Source of the DNA: GWE2-40-63 sp050251815
GTDB lineage: Bacteria > Bacteroidota > Bacteroidia > Bacteroidales > SZUA-534
Length of the DNA stretch: 64,000 bases
Assembly: GCA_050251815.1 (NCBI GenBank)
Contig: JBFWMB010000001.1
Coordinates: 51,407 to 115,406, forward strand
Direction: 5' to 3'
Shown: piece after piece, positions 48,350 to 57,663 of the stretch
How the letters are laid out: the number at the start of each line of letters is the position of its first letter
Numbering within the stretch: the stretch's first letter is position 1
The notes under the pieces: model-generated
Seen by the model: only the letters and a program-made list of their open reading frames with translations
Told to the model about the DNA's origin: nothing
Databases searched by the model: none
Program-made: the position numbers and the translations under genes

Positions 48350-48922
48350 CTAAACCAAGCCGCTAAAGCCCATAAAAGCCATGGCTAAGATACCTGCTAC
48401 AACCAATGCAATAGGCATTCCTCTCATTCCTTTGGGAACATTCATTAAATCGACATGCTCGCGTAAGCCGGCAAAAAGTATTAAAGCCAGGCCAAAACCC
48501 AAGGCCGAAGCAATGGCAAAAACAACACCCTCCATCAAATTGTAATCTTTTTGAATGGTCATAATGGCCACACCCAAAATAGCACAGTTGGTAGTAATTA
48601 AGGGTAAAAAAACACCCAAGGCCTGATACAGGGCAGGACTAACTTTTTTAAGAATAATCTCGACCAACTGGACCAGCGATGCAATCACTAAAATAAAGGT
48701 GATGGTTTGCATAAAACCAATGCCGAATTTATCGAGTACGGCTTTTTGTATCAGGTAAGTAACAATGGTGGCAATAACCATTACAAAAGTTACTGCTCCG
48801 GCCATACCAGCTGCCGTTGAAATTTTCTTTGAAACCCCCAAAAACGGGCAAATACCCAGGAACTGGCTAAGGACAATATTGTTAACAAAAATTGCGGCTA
48901 TAACTATAAATACATATTCCAT
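48350..48922 (-). CDS. rnfA: Rnf complex subunit A
   Basis: The 190-residue six-helix membrane protein opens with VFIVIAAIFVNNIVLSQFLGICPFLGVSKK and includes TNCAILGVAI, as in RnfA/RsxA. With RnfE it forms the core that handles the membrane [2Fe-2S] site and ion path of the Rnf complex (ferredoxin:NAD+ oxidoreductase with Na+ or H+ pumping). It is last of the seven-gene rseC-rnfBCDGEA operon. Confidence 0.96.
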   Translation of the reverse strand: MEYVFIVIAAIFVNNIVLSQFLGICPFLGVSKKISTAAGMAGAVTFVMVIATIVTYLIQKAVLDKFGIGFMQTITFILVIASLVQLVEIILKKVSPALYQALGVFLPLITTNCAILGVAIMTIQKDYNLMEGVVFAIASALGFGLALILFAGLREHVDLMNVPKGMRGMPIALVVAGILAMAFMGFSGLV

Positions 48923-48933
48923 ATATCTTCCTC

Positions 48934-49518
48934 CTAAGCTTTATTCAGTTTGTTAACCAGTAAAATAAGATAGCCTAAGGCTATAAATGCTCCGGGAGCT
49001 AGAATAAATACCAGCATTCCATAATTGGAATCGAAAATTTGTAATCCGAAAACCATACCTGAACCAAAGAATTCACGCACAGCACCCAATATGGTTAAAG
49101 CCAGTGTAAAACCAAGTCCCATTCCCAGTCCGTCGATTGCCGACGAAAGCACATTATTCTTTGAGGCAAAGGCTTCGGCTCTACCCAATACAATACAGTT
49201 TACCACGATAAGCGGAATAAACAGTCCCAAACTTTCAAACAGTGAGGGAAGATAGGCTTGCATGGTAAGTTCAACCACGGTAACAAATGAGGCAATAATT
49301 ACAATAAATGCAGGAATGCGTACCTTATCGGGAATCCCGTTTTTAACCAGTGAAACCACAATATTTGCCATTACCAGCACAAAAGTAGTTGCTAAACCCA
49401 TGCCCATTCCATTAACAGCAGTAGTAGTTACCCCAAGGGTTGGACACATTCCCAATAAAAGTACGAATACCGGATTCTCCTTTAATAATCCCTTGGTAAA
49501 ATTCTTCATCTGATTCAT
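48934..49518 (-). CDS. rnfE: Rnf complex subunit E
   Basis: The 194-residue six-helix protein is the RnfA paralogue RnfE (KENPVFVLLLGMCPTLGVTTTAVNG, VNCIVLGRAEAFA). Paired Cys motifs in CPTLG and NCIVLG match the shared cluster site with RnfA. It overlaps the rnfG stop-start by 4 bases and precedes rnfA by 11. Confidence 0.96.
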   Translation of the reverse strand: MNQMKNFTKGLLKENPVFVLLLGMCPTLGVTTTAVNGMGMGLATTFVLVMANIVVSLVKNGIPDKVRIPAFIVIIASFVTVVELTMQAYLPSLFESLGLFIPLIVVNCIVLGRAEAFASKNNVLSSAIDGLGMGLGFTLALTILGAVREFFGSGMVFGLQIFDSNYGMLVFILAPGAFIALGYLILLVNKLNKA

Positions 49519-50261
49519 TCGTTACCTCCTTTGTTATGAGCCACTTCTTCAGCAAATGTATCAACTGCGGACGAGTCGGCTGGGTTGGAACTATTTTCTA
49601 TTGCATTATTTTTTTTCATATATCCGTTGTAGGCGCGGCTAACTGCATCTAAAAATGCACGTGAGCTGATGGTTGCAGCGGTAATGGCATCCACATCGCC
49701 CCCGTCTTTACTAACCGTTAAATTCATTTGGCCCGGATTTTTCCCTACAATAACTTTCCCATCGCCTCCTGAACCGGGCTTAATACCAAACAGCCAATCG
49801 AAGAATGAAGCTTCTTTTGGTAACGAATCGGTTACCACCACAGGTTTAAACCAGTCTGCCATTTTAGTTCCCAATCCGGGAGTTTCTTTATGTTCAAGCA
49901 CCTGATAATTGTAGATGGAACCATCAGGAGTAAACCCGACCATAACGCGGATTAATCCGGAGAAACCCATATTGGTGTATGTTTTAACAGCAGCACCCAC
50001 CAGTTGTCCGTTCATTTTTGCCGGATAAACTTCTAGGGCCTCCCCTCCTTCAACCTCAACCAAAAACATTTCGGCATTCGGATCATTATCAAATGCAGGA
50101 ACAACTTCTTTTATCGCATTTAGCTTTTTATTCAACTGTGCACCTGCAATGGGATCTTTTGTCGATTCGTAAACAAACCCCAGGGTGGCCGATGCTATAA
50201 GCGATACAATTAGTAAAGCCAGTACCATATTTATAAATGTCGATTCTTTTTTACTTGCCAT
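49515..50261 (-). CDS. rnfG: Rnf complex subunit G (covalent FMN)
   Basis: The 248-residue protein has one N-terminal membrane helix and a periplasmic FMN domain. The flavin-attachment region reads DAITAATISS, where the usual motif is S/T-G-A-T; the acceptor Thr is present but Gly is replaced by Ala. Other conserved parts include GFSGLIRVMVGF and HKETPGLGTKM. It carries covalent FMN in the Rnf electron path. The last 25 residues are acidic and low complexity. It overlaps rnfD by 11 bases and rnfE by 4. Confidence 0.94.
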   Translation of the reverse strand: MASKKESTFINMVLALLIVSLIASATLGFVYESTKDPIAGAQLNKKLNAIKEVVPAFDNDPNAEMFLVEVEGGEALEVYPAKMNGQLVGAAVKTYTNMGFSGLIRVMVGFTPDGSIYNYQVLEHKETPGLGTKMADWFKPVVVTDSLPKEASFFDWLFGIKPGSGGDGKVIVGKNPGQMNLTVSKDGGDVDAITAATISSRAFLDAVSRAYNGYMKKNNAIENSSNPADSSAVDTFAEEVAHNKGGNE

Positions 50262-51252
50262 TTTTTACCTCCTCTCCAAAGCGTTTAGGTTTTATGTAGC
50301 GGTTAATGATGGGAACAAATGCATTCATTATCAGAATGGCAAAGGAAATTCCCTCGGGATAAGCTCCAAAAATCCGTATCAATACGGTAATTACACCAAT
50401 TCCAATAGCAAAAACAGCCATACCTTTCGGGTTCATGGGCGAGGTAACCATATCGGTTGCCATAAAAATGGCTCCCAACATAACACCCCCCGTAAGAATA
50501 TGGAAAACAGGATCAGCAAACTTTTCTGGATTTGTCAGGTTTAAAATTCCTGTAAAAGCAAATATGGTTCCAATTAAAAATACGGGTATGTGCCAGGTAA
50601 TTATTTTACGGTAAAGCATAAAGGCAAAACCAAGCAGCAGGGCAATGGCACTCACTTCGCCCATACTTCCACCCATGTGACCGTAGAACAATTCCATGTG
50701 TTGCGGGATTCCAATTAATTCGCTGATTCTTTCCCCATTTCCAACGCCCTCTTTTACCAAAGCCAGGGGAGTAGCCCCGGTAATTGCATCGGCATAACCG
50801 GTAGCAAAACCTTTTGGTACAGGCCAGCTGGTCATTTGCACAGGGAACGAAATCAATAAAAACACCCGTCCAACCAAAGCCGGGTTGAATGGGTTCTGTC
50901 CCAAACCACCAAACGATAATTTACCGATACCAATGGAAACCAAAGCTCCAATAATGATAATCCCTATCGGCAAATTACTGGGAACGTTAAAAGCCAACAA
51001 CAATCCGGTTAAGATGGCTGAACCGTCGCTTATTTTTGGTGTGGTTTTTAAAATAAACTTCTGAATCAGGTATTCAAAAGCTACACAGCTCACAATAGCT
51101 GTCAGGGTAACAATTATGGCGCCCATGCCAAAAAAGTATATCGAAGTGGCCAGGGCTGGCAGCAATGCCAGAACTACCCCAAACATTATCTTTTTTACAG
51201 AATACTCGCCGGCAATGTGGGGCGAGGGTGCTACATGTAGTAATCTATCCAT
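50251..51252 (-). CDS. rnfD: Rnf complex subunit D
   Basis: With start at 51252 (MDRLLHVAPSPHIAGEYSVKK) the protein has 333 residues; a longer frame to 51378 would overlap rnfC by 110 bases. It is a multi-helix membrane protein with the covalent-FMN motif TGATPLALVK. The RnfD/NqrB signatures GGLGQNPFNPALVGR and FMATDMVTSPMNPKG are clear. It forms the membrane channel part of Rnf. Confidence 0.95.
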   Translation of the reverse strand: MDRLLHVAPSPHIAGEYSVKKIMFGVVLALLPALATSIYFFGMGAIIVTLTAIVSCVAFEYLIQKFILKTTPKISDGSAILTGLLLAFNVPSNLPIGIIIIGALVSIGIGKLSFGGLGQNPFNPALVGRVFLLISFPVQMTSWPVPKGFATGYADAITGATPLALVKEGVGNGERISELIGIPQHMELFYGHMGGSMGEVSAIALLLGFAFMLYRKIITWHIPVFLIGTIFAFTGILNLTNPEKFADPVFHILTGGVMLGAIFMATDMVTSPMNPKGMAVFAIGIGVITVLIRIFGAYPEGISFAILIMNAFVPIINRYIKPKRFGEEVKNGK

Positions 51253-51268
51253 TTTGATGAGATTATGG

Positions 51269-52600
51269 TTATTGTTTACGAGTTCTGATGATATTACCCA
51301 CGGTCGATTTTCCCAAGCGGATGTAATCGAGCAATGGACGGTCGGCCGGACAAGTGTACATGCACGAACCACATTCAATGCAATCCATGGTACGCTCCTG
51401 CTCTGCCTCTTCCCACATCTTCTTATCGGAATAAGTCATAAGTAAAAAGGGTTCCAGTCCCATAGGGCAAACCGATACACATTTGCCACAACGTATGCAA
51501 GGTTCCACCGTACGACGCCCTGATTCGGGTTCACGGAATAGCAATACGCCTGATGAGCCTTTGGCAATAGGAGCATCCAACGATTTCAGGGCTTTTCCCA
51601 TCATGGGGCCACCACTTACCACCTTGCCGGTATCTTCAGGAACACCGCCGGCGGCTTCAATCAGCTGACTGGTTGGGGTTCCGATGCGAACCAAAAAGTT
51701 CGACGGATTCTTTACCGATTTTCCGGTTACAGTAACCACGCGCTCAAACAAGGGTTTGTTTTTTTGCACTGCTTCGTAAACCGCAAAAGCTGTTCCCACA
51801 TTGTGAACTACGGCACCCACATCAATAGGCAGAGCCCCTGAGGGAACTTCACGGTTAATAACCGCTTTTATCAATTGCTTTTCGCCTCCTTGCGGATACT
51901 TCACTTTTAAAGGTACAATTTCAATGCCTTCAAAAGCCGATGCTTTTTCTTTTAAATGACTTATGGCATCGGGTTTGTTATTTTCAATGCCTACGTATGC
52001 CTTGGAAACGCCCAAAGCCATCATCAGCAATTTGGTTCCAATAAGCACTTCCTCGCCTTTTTCAAGCATTAAGCGGTGATCGGCCGTAAGGTAAGGCTCA
52101 CACTCCACTCCATTAATTAAAAGTACTTCTGCTTTTTTGCCCGGAGGAACTGAAAGTTTGATATGTGAGGGGAAGGTTGCCCCACCAAGCCCCACAATTC
52201 CAGCTTCCTGTACCTTTTTAATAATTTCTTCAGGGCTTGCTTTTATTTCGTTTGCAATTTCCGGTGAACGATCAATGGTTTCAATCCATTCGTCGCCATC
52301 GACCGTAATATGAACTGCCTGGCGTGAAAAACCGCTGGCATCCATTACTGTATCAATTTTAAGTACTTTTCCGGAAACGGAAGCGTGAATATTTGCCGAA
52401 ACAAACCCGCTGCTTTGTGCAATCAGTTGCCCGACTTTAACTTCATCGCCTTTTTGAACCAGTGGACTTGCAGGCGCTCCAATATGCTGCCCAAGAGGAA
52501 TAATAGCAACCTTTGGCAATTCGGCGGTTACAATAGGAGCATTGGCCGAAAACTTATTCTCTGCCGGATGAACACCACCTTTTTTAAATGTTTTTAACAT
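51269..52600 (-). CDS. rnfC: Rnf complex subunit C
   Basis: The 443-residue protein has a NuoF-like FMN/NADH-binding region (VVSGGPMMGKAL, GLGGATFPSHIKLSVPPGKK) and two [4Fe-4S] motifs, CIRCGKCVSVCPMG and CIECGSCMYTCP. It exchanges electrons with NAD(H). It lacks the long repeat tail of E. coli RsxC. Spacing to rnfB is 19 bases. Confidence 0.96.
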   Translation of the reverse strand: MLKTFKKGGVHPAENKFSANAPIVTAELPKVAIIPLGQHIGAPASPLVQKGDEVKVGQLIAQSSGFVSANIHASVSGKVLKIDTVMDASGFSRQAVHITVDGDEWIETIDRSPEIANEIKASPEEIIKKVQEAGIVGLGGATFPSHIKLSVPPGKKAEVLLINGVECEPYLTADHRLMLEKGEEVLIGTKLLMMALGVSKAYVGIENNKPDAISHLKEKASAFEGIEIVPLKVKYPQGGEKQLIKAVINREVPSGALPIDVGAVVHNVGTAFAVYEAVQKNKPLFERVVTVTGKSVKNPSNFLVRIGTPTSQLIEAAGGVPEDTGKVVSGGPMMGKALKSLDAPIAKGSSGVLLFREPESGRRTVEPCIRCGKCVSVCPMGLEPFLLMTYSDKKMWEEAEQERTMDCIECGSCMYTCPADRPLLDYIRLGKSTVGNIIRTRKQ

Positions 52601-52619
52601 AGAATCTCCTATTTATAGA

Positions 52620-53501
52620 TTATGCTTTGTTTTCTTCAGCCTTGGTCTCACCAGCTTCTTCTGCAACTTTTGCAGGCTTACGTGGTGGAAAATTAATTTC
52701 GTGAATGGCGTTGGTAGGACAAACCTCAACACATTTACGACACAGTTTACACTTATTGTAATCGATATAGGCCAGGTTATTTGCCATGGTAATGGCATCG
52801 AAGGCACACACATTAAAACATTTGCTACAACCAATACAGGCTACCTCACACGATTTTTTAGCCACGCCGCCTTTGTCCTTATTTACACACGATACAAAAA
52901 TGCGACGGCTCTTTTTGCCCACATTTCTAAGCTCAATAATGTCTTTTGGACAGGCCTTAACACAAGCACCACAAGCCACACAATTCTCTTCGATAATTAC
53001 CGGCAATCCGGTAACCGGATCCATGTACATGGCATCGAATTTACAGGCAGCCACACAATCACCTTCGCCCAGACAACCGTAACTACAGCCGGTATCGCCC
53101 GAATACAAGGCAGCTGAAATAGCGCACGATCCGGCACCGTCGTAGCGATTCACTTTAGGACGAAACTCGCAGGTTCCATTACAACGAACTACGGCCACCT
53201 GAGGTTCGGTAATATTTGCCGTATGTCCCAGATAAGTTGCAATGGCTGTCATGCCGGAAGCATCGGATACCGGACAATTCAGGTTTGAAATATCGTCGGC
53301 TTTAACCATAGCTTCAGCAAAACCCCGGCAACCCGGGAATCCACAACCACCGCAGTTTGCCCCCGGAAGCATGCCTTCCACTTCGTCGATGCGGGGATCT
53401 TCAATTACTTTGAATTTTTGTGCCACAAAATAAAGTATGATGGCGGCAGCTACTCCCAAAGCACTTAACGAAAGAATGGTATAAATAACTGTAATGCTCA
53501 T
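52620..53501 (-). CDS. rnfB: Rnf complex subunit B (ferredoxin-like)
   Basis: The 293-residue protein has an N-terminal membrane anchor, then the RnfB domain CGGCGFPGCRGFAEAM, and two or more ferredoxin motifs (CVACGACVKACP, CIGCSKCFNVC, CKLCRKCVEVCP). It is the entry point for ferredoxin electrons. It carries a Lys/Glu-rich tail. It precedes rnfC by 19 bases and follows rseC by 12. Confidence 0.96.
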   Translation of the reverse strand: MSITVIYTILSLSALGVAAAIILYFVAQKFKVIEDPRIDEVEGMLPGANCGGCGFPGCRGFAEAMVKADDISNLNCPVSDASGMTAIATYLGHTANITEPQVAVVRCNGTCEFRPKVNRYDGAGSCAISAALYSGDTGCSYGCLGEGDCVAACKFDAMYMDPVTGLPVIIEENCVACGACVKACPKDIIELRNVGKKSRRIFVSCVNKDKGGVAKKSCEVACIGCSKCFNVCAFDAITMANNLAYIDYNKCKLCRKCVEVCPTNAIHEINFPPRKPAKVAEEAGETKAEENKA

Positions 53502-53513
53502 ATAACCAAATAT

Positions 53514-53927
53514 TTATTGTTTGATTTCGAATATAAACGATTTCTTTACTGTATCGCGGGTAACATACAATACGGTATAATAAGGAATTAGTACAGCCAG
53601 GGAAATTAACCCGGCTTTAGTTTCAGATAACTGAAGTGAGGTGCCAATTATTAATGTGGTAAGCACCAATAAAAAAGGCAGGAGATAACCTAAAAACAAA
53701 GCCTTGAAACCCATCGATTCTTTTGCCCATACGGTAACCCAATCGCCAACTTTGTAGGTTTTTCCGTTCGACAGGGCATCAATAATTTTTTCTTCCTGAT
53801 CAGAGGCATTGCATGCTCCTTTGGCATGACAGGCCGAGCACGCCGACATGCTGGTGATTCGTACCTTTACCAAATCGTTGGTTACCGATTCAACAAAGCC
53901 CTGATGTGATATGGTTCCGTCTTTCAT
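53514..53927 (-). CDS. rseC: RseC-family protein heading the rnf operon
   Basis: With start at 53927 the protein has 137 residues. A Cys-rich N-part (SACSACHAKGACN) is followed by two membrane helices (FLGYLLPFLLVLTTLII and a second), as in RseC/MucC. In E. coli RseC helps the Rsx complex reduce SoxR; in Bacteroidota it leads the rnf operon. A longer frame to 53951 is unlikely because a promoter -7 box (53949-53956) would lie on its start. Twelve bases separate it from rnfB. Confidence 0.88.
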   Translation of the reverse strand: MKDGTISHQGFVESVTNDLVKVRITSMSACSACHAKGACNASDQEEKIIDALSNGKTYKVGDWVTVWAKESMGFKALFLGYLLPFLLVLTTLIIGTSLQLSETKAGLISLAVLIPYYTVLYVTRDTVKKSFIFEIKQ

Positions 53928-53948
53928 TACCTTCCCACTATTTTGAGG

Positions 53949-53956
53949 CAAAAGTA
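53949..53956 (-). promoter_or_regulatory. -7 element of the rseC-rnf promoter
   Basis: On the minus strand TACTTTTG matches the Bacteroidota TAnnTTTG -7 element exactly. TTTC lies about 18 bases upstream as a -33 element. The implied start near 53942 places transcription just before the short rseC start. Confidence 0.55.
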
Positions 53957-54249
53957 TAATGTTTGTAAATGTTTTGGAAACATCCGCATTTCTTTTTAAT
54001 CACCTAAAGCTAATTTAGGATGATTTTAAATAGTGAATTATCTACATACATTAATGTTTTATTTACCTGATTATGTGCACGTAAAAATAATTCACTGCCA
54101 CACTTTTGGTTTTGCATCAATCAAAAAAACGATGTAAATCAACTCAAATACATGCTCTTAAAAATCAATTCCGCGGCTTATTTATAATCATACCAAATAA
54201 GAAAGTGGCTTTTAAAGAACATCATCAAAAATAACAAAAACAAATTCAT

Positions 54250-56355
54250 TCAGGATATCTGACTCCAATTGAACTCATATTTCCATTTTTGTTCCATCTG
54301 CTTTTTAAGCACAAAGTTTTCTGATTTTGCCAGCCGGGGATCATCGGCCAAAACATCTTGTGCCACCTGGCGTGCAAAGGATAAAATCTGCGAATCGCGC
54401 CCCAGGTTGGCAATCTTCAAATCAAGAGGAATACCGCTTTGTTGTGTCCCTTCCAAATCGCCGGGTCCACGCAGCTTTAAATCAACTTCCGAAATCTCGA
54501 ATCCGTCGTTGGTATCCACCATGGTTTTAATCCGGGTGCGGCCATCGGTGGTCAGCTTGTTTCCTGTCATCAGGATGCAATACGACTGGTCGGCGCCACG
54601 CCCCACCCTGCCGCGTAACTGGTGCAACTGTGAAAGACCGAAACGCTCGGCACTTTCAATTACCATGACCGAAGCATTGGGAACGTTTACTCCAACCTCG
54701 ATAACTGTAGTAGCAATCATTAGCTGTGTTTGCCTGCGTACAAACAAATCCATGGCCTTATCTTTCTCTTCGGGCTTCATTTTTCCATGAACCACGCTTA
54801 TGGCATAGTCGGGAGGAGGAAATGCCCGGGAAATACTTTCCAGTCCGTCTTCCAAATCCTTATAATCCATGGCTTCCGATTCCTTTATCAAGGGATAAAC
54901 CACATAAACCTGCCGGCCTAAGGCAATTTGTTCTTTTAAAAAACCAAAAACCCTAAGTCGCTTTGAATCGTTATAGTGCAGGGTTTTTATCGCTTTTCGC
55001 CCCGGAGGTAATTCATCAATTATTGAAACGTCCAAATCGCCGTACAAGGTCATGGCCAGGGTACGAGGAATGGGAGTGGCTGTCATTACCAATACATGAG
55101 GCGGATTCACATTTTTTTTCCACAAACGGGCCCGTTGTGCCACGCCAAAGCGATGCTGCTCATCGATAACCACAAATCCCAGATTTTTAAACTGAACCGT
55201 ATCTTCAATTAATGCGTGTGTACCTATTAAAATATGAATTTCGCCCGACAACAAACCTTCATGAATTTTGCGCCGTCGGGCCTGTCGGGTTGAACCGGTT
55301 AAAAGCTCCACAGTTACACCCATACCCTCGATGAATTCGGCAATACTTTTAAAATGTTGATTGGCCAGAATTTCGGTAGGAGCCATCAAACAAGCCTGAA
55401 ATCCATTATCGATGGCCAGGAGCATCGACATTAGTGCTACCAGGGTTTTTCCACTGCCCACATCGCCCTGTAAAAGCCGGTTCATTTGGTGGCCCGTATT
55501 GGTATCCTGTCTTATTTCGCGTAGCACTCGTTTTTGCGCATTGGTTAATTCAAAAGGCAGGTAATCCTTATAAAAGGTATTGAATTTATCGCCCACCTGT
55601 TCAAAACGAAAACCTCCCAGGTGGGTTGTTTGGTAATGCTTTAAGCGTAAAAGTTTTAACTGGATGTAAAACAATTCTTCAAATTTCAGGCGAAACTGCG
55701 CCTTTTGTAATAATTCAAGACCCTGGGGCAGGTGAATATTATACAACGCATCGTAGCGATGCAGCAACTTGTGTTGCTCAATTAAGTAAGCCGGTAACGA
55801 TTCTATCAGTTTCCCTTTTAAAAGCGGAAGCAGGTTTTGTTGCAGTTTGTGAATGGCTTTAGAATTCAGAAACTTCGATTTCATTTTCTCCGTTGTATTG
55901 TACAAGGCCTGCAACGAAAAATCAGGTTTATCCTTAAAATTATCAACCAATTCAATTTCAGGATGCATAAAATTCAATATGCCGTTGAATTCCGAAGGTT
56001 TTCCAAAAATAACATACTCCTTACCCTGAACTACTTGTTGCTGGACCCATTTTATACCCTGAAACCATACCAGCTTTAAGGTTCCGGTTCCATCGAAAAA
56101 AGTGGCTACCACCCGTTGTTTTCGCTTTTCGCCCAGCACCTCAACATGCAGAATTTTTCCCCTGAGCTGAATGTAATTCATGTCGCTGGTTAATTCCCTA
56201 ACCGTATAGAATTTGGTGCGATCGAGGTACTTATAGGGAAAATGGTTCAGCAAATCGTAATAGGTTTTAATCCCCAGTTCGCTGGCCAATAAGTTGGCAC
56301 GTGCTGTACCAACACCTTTCAGGTAAGTAATATTCTCGTCGAGTAGGTTTTCCAT
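54250..56355 (-). CDS. recG: ATP-dependent DNA helicase RecG
   Basis: The 701-residue protein is a full-length RecG: N-terminal wedge/OB domain (YLKGVGTARANLLASELGI, YVIFGKPSEFNG), helicase motifs GDVGSGKTLVA (I), VIDEQHRFGV (II), MTATPIPRTLAMTLYGDLD (III) and QLRGRVGRGADQS (VI). It reverses stalled replication forks and processes junctions. It is monocistronic here, with a 298-base gap before rseC's end side that shows no feature. Confidence 0.96.
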   Translation of the reverse strand: MENLLDENITYLKGVGTARANLLASELGIKTYYDLLNHFPYKYLDRTKFYTVRELTSDMNYIQLRGKILHVEVLGEKRKQRVVATFFDGTGTLKLVWFQGIKWVQQQVVQGKEYVIFGKPSEFNGILNFMHPEIELVDNFKDKPDFSLQALYNTTEKMKSKFLNSKAIHKLQQNLLPLLKGKLIESLPAYLIEQHKLLHRYDALYNIHLPQGLELLQKAQFRLKFEELFYIQLKLLRLKHYQTTHLGGFRFEQVGDKFNTFYKDYLPFELTNAQKRVLREIRQDTNTGHQMNRLLQGDVGSGKTLVALMSMLLAIDNGFQACLMAPTEILANQHFKSIAEFIEGMGVTVELLTGSTRQARRRKIHEGLLSGEIHILIGTHALIEDTVQFKNLGFVVIDEQHRFGVAQRARLWKKNVNPPHVLVMTATPIPRTLAMTLYGDLDVSIIDELPPGRKAIKTLHYNDSKRLRVFGFLKEQIALGRQVYVVYPLIKESEAMDYKDLEDGLESISRAFPPPDYAISVVHGKMKPEEKDKAMDLFVRRQTQLMIATTVIEVGVNVPNASVMVIESAERFGLSQLHQLRGRVGRGADQSYCILMTGNKLTTDGRTRIKTMVDTNDGFEISEVDLKLRGPGDLEGTQQSGIPLDLKIANLGRDSQILSFARQVAQDVLADDPRLAKSENFVLKKQMEQKWKYEFNWSQIS

Positions 56356-56906
56356 AATTAAAATTACCTGTCATGGGTATTAACCCAAAGCATCCCGACA
56401 ATTACCGGGATAAGAAACCATTTCGCAACAACCAGCCCAATTGTTAGGCTGAACCAGCGGGTTATATACCCTCCGCCAATGGCGGTAATGTTCAACGAAC
56501 AAATTTCAAGGCACTACGCTATTGAAATTAAAGTTTCACAAACCAAAAATGGAAAAAAAATGCAGAACTCCCGCCATTCTTTTCCAAATTTTAGCAACAA
56601 GGTTCCTTATTTACTTAGCAATCCATCCCTTTAGGTAAAAATGCATCGCTACTTAAAACATCCATCGTTCAATTAAAACCCACATGCCCAAAGCTAGTTA
56701 TCAAATGGTTGAAAATATAAGCACAATAAAAAGCCTTTTTTTGCTTGCACCGATGGTTAATAAGAGTATATTTGCATCAACAACGTGTATTTTTAACACT
56801 ATATAATAAGTATTCATTAATCCACTAAGGATCGAATGCTGGTTTCACGCGTTAAAAAGGGGAATTTCAACCCCGTTCAGGTATAACCAATGAAAAAAAA
56901 CATCAA
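56356..56906 (+). promoter_or_regulatory. Control region of the NUDIX-GPH-GH94 operon
   Basis: In this 551-base region TATATTTG (56767-56774) is an exact Bacteroidota -7 element, and CTTG ends 19 bases upstream as the -33 element. GTGT (56785-56788) and ACAC (56796-56799) form an inverted repeat just after the predicted start, a candidate operator for the NUDIX regulator. The left part holds small stems at 56392-56411 (ATCCCG/CGGGAT) and 56473-56485 (CCGCCA/TGGCGG) without a clear role. Confidence 0.5.
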
Positions 56907-57644
56907 ATGGGACGAGAATTAATGAACAACATTAGTGTAGATTGTGTAGTTTTTGGTTTTGATTCCGAACAACTTAAAGTGCTTCTTGTAGAGCGCACCA
57001 TGAACGAAGCCAATTCCGACAAAATACTATTCACCGATCTTACACTTACCGGCTATCACATTTACAAAGATGAAGAATTGGACGAAGCCGCAGCTCGAAT
57101 TGTCTTCGACTTAACCGGTTTAAACAATTTGGTACTGGAACAATTCTACACCTTTGGTTCGCTCAGCCGGCTCGAGCATCCCAACGACCAGCTTTGGCTT
57201 GAACAATTTGGCGATGTTTTTAGTAAGCGGGTGGTTACCGTTGGTTATTATTCGCTTTTGCCATCGATCCATGTGCCCATCATACAAAAAGGAAGAAAAG
57301 TAGCCTGGTATCCGGTAAACGAAGTTAGTAACCTGGCTTACGATCACGATCAAATATTACAGAAAGCCCTGGAGCATTTGCGCTATAAAGTCCGACACGA
57401 ACCCATCGGGTTTGAATTACTGCCGGTAAAATTTACACTTACGCAGATGCAAAAACTTTACGAAGCTGTGCTGGGAACTCAATTCGATAAGCGAAATTTC
57501 AGAAAAAAAGTATCGCAAATGAATTATGTGGTCCCGCTGAAAGAAAAACAAGTTGGCGTAGCCCACAAACCGGCTCAACTGTATATGTTTAGTCGCGATG
57601 TGTACGACAAGACCCGAAAAGAGCGCTTCGACTTCTTTATTTAG
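56907..57644 (+). CDS. Second NUDIX-type transcriptional regulator
   Basis: The 245-residue protein is built like AraR: NUDIX fold (about 1-150, SVDCVVFGFDSEQLKVLLVERT) and winged helix (about 165-240, KFTLTQMQKLYEAVLGTQFDKRNFRKKVSQM). The NUDIX box is degenerate (EELDEAAARIVFDLTGL lacks the catalytic Glu pair). It is followed by a GPH symporter and a cellobiose phosphorylase, so it probably senses cellobiose or its phosphorolysis product. That ligand is inference. Start at residue 1 or Met6 is open. Confidence 0.85.
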   Translation: MGRELMNNISVDCVVFGFDSEQLKVLLVERTMNEANSDKILFTDLTLTGYHIYKDEELDEAAARIVFDLTGLNNLVLEQFYTFGSLSRLEHPNDQLWLEQFGDVFSKRVVTVGYYSLLPSIHVPIIQKGRKVAWYPVNEVSNLAYDHDQILQKALEHLRYKVRHEPIGFELLPVKFTLTQMQKLYEAVLGTQFDKRNFRKKVSQMNYVVPLKEKQVGVAHKPAQLYMFSRDVYDKTRKERFDFFI

Positions 57645-57663
57645 CATTTAATTGATACAAACT

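Noticed and set aside
54269..54790. A 173-codon plus-strand open frame
   Set aside because: It is antisense to the helicase C-terminal region of recG, whose motifs are intact.
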